Shown: piece after piece, positions 56,392 through 64,000 of the stretch
Layout: each line of letters starts with the position of its first letter
How positions within the stretch are numbered: the first letter of the stretch is position 1
NCBI GenBank assembly: GCA_038380435.1
Contig: JAWZYU010000010.1
Coordinates: 44,054,135 to 44,118,134 of the forward strand
Origin: Ryuthela nishihirai
Lineage: Eukaryota; Arthropoda; Arachnida; Araneae; Heptathelidae
DNA: 64,000 bases
Direction: 5' to 3'
Notes under the pieces: generated by a model
Told to the model about the DNA's origin: nothing
The model's database searches: none
What the model saw: only the letters and a program-made list of their open reading frames with translations
Translations under genes and position numbers: made by a program

Positions 56392-56570
56392 TACTACTGA
56401 TCTAAAGGACCTGGGTTCGAGCCCCGGGTAAGGCATGGATGTATGTGTCGTTTTTCTGCTGAGGTCCTGCCATCCTCTCAGACCTTCTACTATGGCATAT
56501 AAACTGACAGGCTCCTGTCAGACCTCTGTGGCAAGCAGCTGCTTGAGGGGGTATTTATTTATTTATTTTT
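56392..56570 (+). mobile_element. SINE family B copy, 5'-truncated
   Basis: Starts at CTACTGATCTAAAGGACCTG (the A box is missing), rest near consensus with a (TTTA)n tail. Confidence 0.87.
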
Positions 56571-56599
56571 AGTGTGTATATATATATATATAGTTGTTC

Positions 56600-57255
56600 T
56601 TCTTTTATACTCTATGTTACAAATCAATCTTTATAATTTATGCATCTAATCTTTTATACTTTAAATTACTACAATCTAATATTGTATACTATACATTATT
56701 ATATTATTATAATCAAATATTTAACACTTTGCATCATTATATTATTGTAATATAATCTTTAATACTTTACATTATTACATTAATATACACTATTATACTG
56801 TTATAATCTAATCTTTTATACCTTACGTTAGTGGTTCTCAACCTTTTGTGCTTCACTTACCTCCTGGAAATGTGTATGTAACTGACGTACCCCTTGTATA
56901 TATACTACTTTGTTACTAGATCTAGCGACCTTTGAGCTCTCATGGCGTAACACAAAAATTTTTACCGCGTACCCCACGTTGAGAACCCCTACTTTACGTT
57001 ATTATATTCTTATAATCTAATTTTTATACTATACATTATTATATTATTATAATCTAATCTTTTACACTTTGCATCATAATACTATTATAATATATTCCCT
57101 TATATTTTGCATTATTATATTATTGTAATCTAATATTTTACACTTTACATTATTATATTATTATAATCTAATCTCTTATATTTTACATTGTTATATTATT
57201 ATACTTATAATCTTTTTTACTTTATATTACAAAAATAATCTAATCTATAATGCTA
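56600..57255. repeat. Decayed AT-rich tandem repeat
   Basis: Many imperfect copies of TATTATAATCTAATCTTTTA with CACTTTGCATTATTA, interrupted by the element at 56829-56991. Confidence 0.8.
56829..56991. mobile_element. hAT-like MITE
   Basis: Ends TAGTGGTTCTCAAC and GTTGAGAACCCCTA are imperfect inverted repeats; 8-bp flanks CCTTACGT/CTTTACGT match at 7 of 8. Terminal GGTTCTCAAC is typical of hAT MITEs. Confidence 0.75.
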
Positions 57256-57270
57256 TTTATAAACCATATA

Positions 57271-57852
57271 CCGTATATTTCCGCAGATAAGACGATAGTT
57301 GAATCATAAAAAAAGGCCCCCAAAATCCGGGTCGTCTTATAGGACAGATACAAAAAAAATTAGATTGAAATTTATATAAATTGAAACCATTATTACTACA
57401 ACTATTCGAAAAATCTATCATATTATTTAAATACGTTATATGATAATACATTACATTGTAATAGTAAATAATACATTACATTGTAATAGTAAAACAATTA
57501 AAACAAAATAAATATTAAAAGTTATGTTTATTGAGCTTCTGAGGATAAAACGGACAAACCGTAATTATTTACTAGTACAGAGTAGGGTATGTCCATAAAA
57601 TGGAATAGCCCATACGACGCTTTTGTGAATCGTCAAGGTCATTACCCGAATGCCCGAATCAGTGCGAATGTTTGCGAATAGGACATAATTCCGTATACGC
57701 TATACAGTATTATTATCCAGATGATGATCGCCGATCTAAACTAAATTCATAGGCCGTTGATAGTTTGGGGTCGTCTTATAGGACAGATATATGCTAAAAC
57801 TATAAAACTTAGACGATAATTTATACCTCGTCTTATCTGCGGAAATATACGG
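57271..57852. mobile_element. Pogo-type MITE
   Basis: Perfect 25-bp terminal inverted repeats (start CCGTATATTTCCGCAGATAA; ends 57852) with TA flanks. Subterminal GGTCGTCTTATAGGACAGAT is repeated near both ends. End motif CCGTAT.TTxCCG is like the pogo element at 22571. No transposase. Confidence 0.92.
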
Positions 57853-58110
57853 TAATTAAAAGCAATTGGCGAACGCATAAATTAATAGAGAAGAGGAAAT
57901 TGAATAAAAGAAATTGGATAAAAGAAGTTGTAGTTGTTCAGCTAGCCCTGACGTGACTGTACCAATAGAATGTTAGCCCCTAGATGGCGCCACTAGTAGA
58001 ATTGTAGATATTAAGTCAGTCCAGAAATAAAGATTAATTCAAGTATGAGTAATTACGAATCTTTCTTTTGGTTCACCGAAGCTTTCGATGAATTACTATC
58101 ATCACTTTCA

Positions 58111-60280
58111 TAAAAACCACAGTTCAGTTCTAGGACGTGTAAGTTACAATTCATTACCATAATTATGACCGACTAAACCACAGCTCATCCATAGGATGTG
58201 TAAGCTACAATTCATTACCATAATTATGACCGACTAAACCACAGCTCATCCATAGGATGTGTAAGCTACAATTCATTACCATAATTATGACCGACTAAAC
58301 CACAGCTCATTCATAGGATGTGTAAGCTACAATTCATTACCATAATTATGACCGACTAAACCACAGCTCATTCATAGGATGTGTAAGCTACAATTCATTA
58401 CCATAATTATGACCGACTAAACCACAGCTCATTCATAGGATGTGTAAGCTACAATTCATTACCATAATTATGACCGACTAAACCACAGCTCATTCATAGG
58501 ATGTGTAAGCTACAATTCATTACCATAATTATGACCGACTAAACCACAGCTCATTCATAGGTTGTGTAAGCTACAATTCATTACTATAATTATGACCGAC
58601 TAAACCACAGCTCATTCATAGGATGTGTAAGCTACAATTCATTACCATAATTATTACCGACTAAACCACAGCTCATTCATAGGATGTGTAAGCTACAATT
58701 CATTACCATAATTATGACCGACTAAACCACAGCTCATTCATAGGATGTGTAAGCTACAATTCATTACCATAATTATGACCGACTAAACCACAGCTCATTC
58801 ATAGGATGTGTAAGCTACAATTCATTACCATAATTATGACCGACTAAACCACAGCTCATTCATAGGATGTGTAAGCTACAATTCATTACCATAATTATGA
58901 CCGACTAAACCACAGCTCATCCATAGGATGTGTAAGCTACAATTCATTACCATAATTATGACCGACTAAACCACAGCTCATTCATAGGATGTGTAAGCTA
59001 CAATTCATTACCATAATTATGACCGACTAAACCACAGCTCATTCATAGGTTGTGTAAGCTACAATTCATTACCATAATTATGACCGACTAAACCACAGCT
59101 CATTCATAGGATGTGTAAGCTACAATTCATTACCATAATTATGACCGACTAAACCACAGCTCATTCATAGGATGTGTAAGCTACAATTCATTACCATAAT
59201 TATGACCGACTAAACCACAGCTCATTCATAGGATGTGTAAGCTACAATTCATTACCATAATTATGACCGACTAAACCACAGCTCATCCATAGGATGTGTA
59301 AGCTACAATTCATTACCATAATTATGACCGACTAAACCACAGCTCATTCATAGGATGTGTAAGCTACAATTCATTACCATAATTATGACCGACTAAACCA
59401 CAGCTCATTCATAGGTTGTGTAAGCTACAATTCATTACCATAATTATGACCGACTAAACCACAGCTCATTCATAGGATGTGTAAGCTACAATTCATTACC
59501 ATAATTACGACCGACTAAACCACAGCTCATTCATAGGATGTGTAAGCTACAATTCATTACCATAATTACGACCGACTAACCCACAGCTCATTCATAGGAT
59601 GTGTAAGCTACAATTCATTACCATAATTATGACCGACTAAACCACAGCTCATTCATAGGATGTGTAAGCTACAATTCATTACCATAATTATGACCGACTA
59701 AACCACAGCTCATTCATAGGATGTGTAAGCTACAATTCATTACCATAATTATGACCGACTAAACCACAGCTCATTCATAGGATGTGTAAGCTACAATTCA
59801 TTACCATAATTATGACCGACTAAACCACAGCTCATTCATAGGATGTGTAAGCTACAATTCATTACTATAATTATGACCGACTAAACCACAGCTCATTCAT
59901 AGGATGTGTAAGCTACAATTCATTACCATAATTATTACCGACTAAACCACAGCTCATTCATAGGATGTGTAAGCTACAATTCATTACCATAATTATGACC
60001 GACTAAACCACAGCTCATTCATAGGATGTGTAAGCTACAATTCATTACCATAATTATGACCGACAAAACCACAGCTCATTCATAGGATGTGTAAGCTACA
60101 ATTCATTACCATAATTATGACCGACTAAACCACAGCTCATTCATAGGATGTGTAAGCTACAATTCATTACCATAATTATGACCGACTAAACCACAACTCA
60201 TTCATAGGATGTGTAAGCTACAATTCATTACCATAATTATGACCGACTAAACCACAGCTCATTCATAGGATGTGTAAGCC
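58111..60280. repeat. 61-bp satellite array, about 36 copies
   Basis: Unit CCACAGCTCATTCATAGGAT...AAGCTACAATTCATTACCAT...GACCGACTAAA, period exactly 61, about 98% identity inside and diverged at both edges. Variants (CATCC/CATTC, GGTTG/GGATG, TATTACC/TATGACC, TACGACC) show higher-order order: 366-bp spacing (six units) in 58919-59420, and a 1281-bp offset (21 units) between 58581 and 59862. 61 is not a multiple of 3 and stops occur, so non-coding. Confidence 0.98.
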
Positions 60281-60289
60281 ACTGCCCAA

Positions 60290-60861
60290 TACCATAACAA
60301 AACTATGCTACCGCCTAAGCTTTCATTTTGCGTTCAAAATTCAAACTTGGCATAGAACAGTGAATGTCAACTACTGTCTAAGATAGGGGTCTGAAACATG
60401 TGTCTCGAATGCGACCCATGAAGTAATTTTTTGCTGACCACAGACAAAAAGGTATATACAGTATATATTTGTGGTAATGAACTGCGACCTACTATCTTCG
60501 TTCGATTGCTATGACCTCAGAATACGGTCGCGTTCAGCCGTAGCAGTACTGCAAATGAAATTTAAGATTGCTAAAAGTATGAAACATTTAAATACTAACA
60601 CAATAATATAATTAATTATGTGCTGCTTATTATTGATTAAAATAAAATGCTGTCCTCCATTTATTGAGAAGTAACTGATTTGTTCATATAAGATTGAAGT
60701 TTGATACTTTTGGATTAGAATCCAGGGTCCTGCTTCCATACTCTATTAAGTGTAAGAAATGTATAATTACATCAGTGGCTCCCAACCTGTGGTCCTCGGA
60801 CTCTCAGGGATCCGCAAAGGTAATAATGGGAGTCCTCAAGCTAATTTGAATATTTCAAATA
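60290..60861. other. slo2 intron, possible hAT-like end
   Basis: CAGTGGCTCCCAACCTGTGG at 60773 looks like one hAT MITE end; its partner is not seen. Otherwise unassigned. Confidence 0.5.
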
Positions 60862-61274
60862 CAGTGGCGGCTCGTAGCTAAAATTAGTGGGGGTGCTACT
60901 CCAGAAAATTTTTAGCCTTTGTTTTAAAATTGTGTAAAACTACCTTCAACCAGCACGCCAGGGTCGGCACTGCGGGAACGGCAGTGCTCTCTCTCCCTTG
61001 CAGCCTCGCGTGTAGCTTCCTATGTGCGCATGCGCACAACAGTCAAACACCTCGCCGCTAGTACTGTGAAGCGCACAGTTCCATACAAAGATTTTTGTAT
61101 CTTTTTCATAAACTGGGGGATGGCTACTGACATTAAGCTTAAGGATTATATATTGTACAAGTATAAAGAAAGAATTAAATAAAAAAGGACTCATTATATT
61201 AAATGCTATCGATAATATCAAGTTGAAATTGGGGGTGCTGCAGTTGCACAGTGCCTATACGCGAGCCGCCACTG
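60862..61274. mobile_element. hAT-like non-autonomous element
   Basis: 13-bp ends CAGTGGCGGCTCG and complement, perfect 8-bp duplication TTCAAATA (60854-60861, 61275-61282). 413 bp; GGGGGTGCT is repeated subterminally in inverse sense. No transposase frame. Confidence 0.9.
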
Positions 61275-61780
61275 TTCAAATAGTTATAACGGAAATCATA
61301 CATTCACTGCGATTTCATAACAGCGTCAAGTTTTATTACTTTTAGCTAGAATTATGTCAATTTAATATATCTCTCTTTTCATCAATGCCTGGAAAAGTGT
61401 AAAACAGCAGTATTGACTGCAATTTTGTGCCGTAAAATTTAATACCGGATGATTAAAAATGAATGCAACAATTTTAAATATTTATTATATAAAAATAAAT
61501 GTAACATCAGCCAATTTTCCATGTTTTGAGAAAACACCTAAGAAAATTATTTACATATCGGAAAATGTTCAATACGGTATCATGGATCATCTTACATACA
61601 TCCAGAGTCGGATCAGGGGGGGGGGTGAGAAAGGGGACCACGCCCTTCCTCCTTTTCAAAATGCTAGTAATGGTAGTACAGGCGAAAATTATTAAACCTA
61701 TTTATATTTCGTGCATTTTTCAAGAAGCTTTTAAAGACTTGGAAAACGGAGGGGAAATGTAATACTGTATACGATCGAAT
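61275..61780. other. slo2 intron, no gene seen
   Basis: A G run at 61617-61624; nothing else. Confidence 0.5.
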
Positions 61781-62340
61781 TCCCCCCCCCCCCAAATAGG
61801 GGACCACCTTGTCGTGGTGGTGGTGGTGGTGGGGGGGGGGGGGGGGCTAGGGCCCAGCAAACCGGCTGAAGGCTTTGTCAGCTGGATTGGGTCCCCGGCT
61901 AGAGCATTGCCAAAGCCAACCGAGGTTGACGATGCTGCCGACCGGTTCCCTAGCTGGTTGGTTGGTGACAGAGTCTGAGACCTCACCTATTAGGAGCTCT
62001 GGGTGAGCTGTTCGAGGGCTCGGCAGAACGGGTTTGGCTCCTAGTAGGCCTGAGCCCTCACAAAAGTCTGGGTCTTACTAAGAGTCTCCACCCCGGGAGC
62101 CGATCGAACTTGGATCTATATATCCTTGTTCATGGCTAGCCGGGGAACAGATTAAAGTTAGGTTTCCTCCGGTGGTCAGCTTTCCTTCTATAGGACTGCT
62201 GCCATGTGAGGCTAGGGTTGAGGTGCGCCTATAGGGCGTATTCCTTGCCCCCGGCTCTAGATAGCACGGCTTTTCATAACTGGTAGTGTCGTATAGGCGG
62301 AATCGGGAATTGCCGTGGTTGCACAAAAGAGAACGAATAC
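61780..62340 (+). other. GC-rich island, probable LINE 5' leader
   Basis: ACCACCTTGTCGTGGTGG, a (GTG)n then a G homopolymer, then about 500 bp of balanced, non-AT-rich DNA (GGGCCCAGCAAACCGGCTGA...). Unlike its surroundings. The CTTGTCGTGGTG opening resembles CTTCTCGTGGTG in the leader of the LINE at 52310, so I infer a 5'-UTR fragment of a related LINE. There is no protein homology. Confidence 0.4.
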
Positions 62341-62748
62341 GATCGAATTATCGAAATGTTTCTTCCATGTTCAAAAACCTCCCTAGGATATTCAGTGACC
62401 CAATTCTAACATTGCGACGATTCATCTTGCCAATGACGTGAAAGGTTGCTTTATGAGAGAAGACCAACTTTGTAGCTGGACTTCAATCGTTCTCGAGCCA
62501 TTCATGGAAATCGACAGAAACTGTCCCGCTTCTCTAGATCTGTCGGCTCGATAGCTTGTAGCAATTGCATTCTGTAGCTTTTCATTGTGTAAACACAAAC
62601 TTTCCTATTTTTTTTCTTAAAAACATGCCTAATTTGTTGAATTCGAGTGTATAGCTTCTATATAAGTAAATTTTAAAAAGGTTGCATTCATTCTTTTTTA
62701 AAAAGGTTGCAATCACTCAACATTATTATTATAGAGATAATTTCTTAC
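62341..62748. other. slo2 intron, nothing recognised
   Basis: A short repeat AAAAAGGTTGCA (62675, 62699). Confidence 0.5.
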
Positions 62749-62898
62749 TTTCTATGTGAATGGAAAGATGCATAGGTGAAGCTTTTTCCTTCATACTCTC
62801 CAAAGAAACGACTATCACCCAGACGAATATGGTAAATCTCGTTCCCAGAGCATTTTCCATACAGCCGATGCCATTCCTCAGCAGACGTTTGCCCTTCT
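62749..62898 (-). CDS. slo2: Slo2 potassium channel exon ([24 protein letters not shown])
   Basis: Reads [40 protein letters not shown] and [10 protein letters not shown], near-identical in pattern to the RCK1 segment of KCNT channels (CSGNEVYHI...[16 protein letters not shown]). Acceptor TTATTTTTCAG; donor GTAAGA. It leaves AA, completed to Lys by A at 55995. Upstream exons with S1-S6 and the pore are not in the remaining 1.1 kb, so they lie right of the window. Confidence 0.95.
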
Positions 62899-62901
62899 CT
62901 G

Positions 62902-63254
62902 AAAAATAATTTTTTTTCGTAGGTAAATAATATTTTATGTTATCATTTCACGCACAATACAAAGTTCTGTTTCAGTTTATTTCATTTTGATATATTTGTT
63001 AGATCGATTTAAAAAATTCGAAACTGATACTGCACAAATCTGGATTCTTTTTCATTTTATGACACAAAGATAATATGTTCTGTATGATGCTTTAAATTCT
63101 TGTCTCAATAGAAGAGCAATTGCATTGCTATATGCAAAATGTTTTGCTGGGAGTGGGATATGAACCATGGCTACCTGGTTGGTTAAGGCCATAACAGCTG
63201 TTTTTGGTGATGTCACGAACGAATACAAACTATTTTTTAAATTTAACTGTAATA
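62902..63254. other. slo2 intron, nothing recognised
   Basis: AT-rich; no exon or repeat seen. Confidence 0.5.
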
Positions 63255-63419
63255 TGCTTGGTTACTGAAACCTGGGTTTGAGCTCCGGGTAAGGCATGGA
63301 TGCATGTGTTGTTTTTCTGCTGAGGTCCTGCCATCCTTAAAGACCTTCTACTATGGCATATAAACTGGCAGGCTACTATCAGACCTCTGTGTCAAGCAGC
63401 TGCTTGAGGTTTTTTTTTT
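63255..63419 (+). mobile_element. SINE family B, truncated and diverged copy
   Basis: CTGGGTTTGAGCTCCGGGTA (damaged B box) through CAAGCAGCTGCTTGAGG and a T run. Confidence 0.82.
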
Positions 63420-63769
63420 ACGATATACATTGTTATAAATTTAACGGATGGAAACTGAGCTTGAGTTCAAAAGAACATTTAACAACAATAATTCGAAAAT
63501 AAGGTAATTTATTACAAAAGTATGAATAAAAACATTTTTATTAACTAAATTCAACTAACACAAATATTTTTCTTCATCAGTATGAAAATAAACCTTCAGA
63601 AGAATATATCACTTTATCGCTATTTCTACAAATAGTTGTTTCTTATTAACTCTTACAATCTCTACTCAAAGCATAAAATAAGGCTTTTTACAATACTCAA
63701 TAAATGGCATAATCATATTTGCGAATCTACCAAGAGCAACCTTATCAATTCCTTAAACTAAATAAGCTC
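63420..63769. other. slo2 intron, AT-rich, nothing recognised
   Basis: No repeat or exon signal seen. Confidence 0.5.
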
Positions 63770-64000
63770 ACCGGACAAAAAAATTAATCACCCCTGGCTG
63801 AATGTCACCTAATAGCGCGTAATGCTCTGTGCGACCAAAGAAATCCTGTCTGGCATGGATGCCACCAGTGTGCGGATGTAGTGCACATCAATATTCATCC
63901 ACCCTTCCAGCAGCAAATGCCGCAATTCGGCCAGATTGTTGATGGCTGGGACGGTGCTTCATTCATTGCTCCAAATAGTTCCACAGATTTTCTATGGGAT
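63770..64000 (-). mobile_element. Tc1-like transposon end, cut by the window edge
   Basis: Likely terminal repeat CACCGGACAAAAAAATTAAT at 63769. Minus-strand translation gives PIENLWNYLEQ, then (frameshift) LAELRHLLLEGWMNIDVHYI and RTLVASMPDRISLVAQS, the C-terminus of a Tc1 transposase. Confidence 0.8.

Noticed and set aside
57257..57451. 64-aa minus-strand frame
   Set aside because: Lies across the end of the pogo-type MITE; no domain.
58111..60280. CRISPR-like array of regular repeats
   Set aside because: Units are contiguous 61-bp repeats with no unique spacers, in a eukaryotic intron.

Overview
The window looks like nuclear DNA from an arthropod, most likely an arachnid (spider-like). 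It has one conserved ion-channel gene with very long introns, two tRNA-derived SINE families in more than 30 copies, and dense Tc1/mariner, pogo, hAT-like, LINE and LTR remnants. There is no bacterial gene organisation, no operon and no CRISPR array. The species call is inference; the eukaryotic, metazoan nature is clear from GT-AG introns and the transposon content.

The host gene is on the minus strand: eight phase-consistent coding exons at 62898-62749, 55995-55757, 49998-49698, 35002-34897, 27126-26954, 17121-17050, 12906-12772 and 7430-7319 encode the cytoplasmic RCK1-end/linker/RCK2 part of a Slo2 (KCNT, Slack-type) potassium channel. Every junction is AG/GT and each split codon restores the frame, giving about 429 residues. 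The gene runs off both ends: the membrane domain must lie to the right and the C-terminus to the left. A further 63-nt, frame-keeping exon candidate lies at 32431-32369 between two phase-0 exons.

Left end (1-7300): a 910-codon open frame joins a gag-like coiled coil, a degenerate animal thymidine phosphorylase domain and a Ty3/gypsy integrase tail. It is followed directly by a 520-bp LTR and then a broken RNase H-bearing LINE, apparently split by the LTR element. Palindromic elements and SINEs follow.

Middle (7300-52000): slo2 introns filled with SINE family A (Met-tRNA-like head, about 385 bp, many with intact target duplications), SINE family B (about 200 bp), a MITE keeping its transposase DNA-binding segment (16258-16773), a SINE-in-pogo-in-Tc1 nest (20.6-25 kb), Tc1 elements at 30067-31298 and 43592-44945, mariner-like elements at 42134-43439 and 45868-47021, and a complex inverted/triplicated repeat block (37.1-39.5 kb).

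Right end (52000-64000): an RTE-like LINE whose 3' tail stops about 20 bp from a slo2 splice donor, AT-rich decayed repeats, a pogo-type MITE, a 2.2-kb array of a 61-bp satellite with higher-order structure, an hAT-like element, a GC-rich LINE-leader-like island, and a Tc1 fragment at the edge. The most unusual items are the retroelement-thymidine phosphorylase chimera and the possible slo2 cassette exon.
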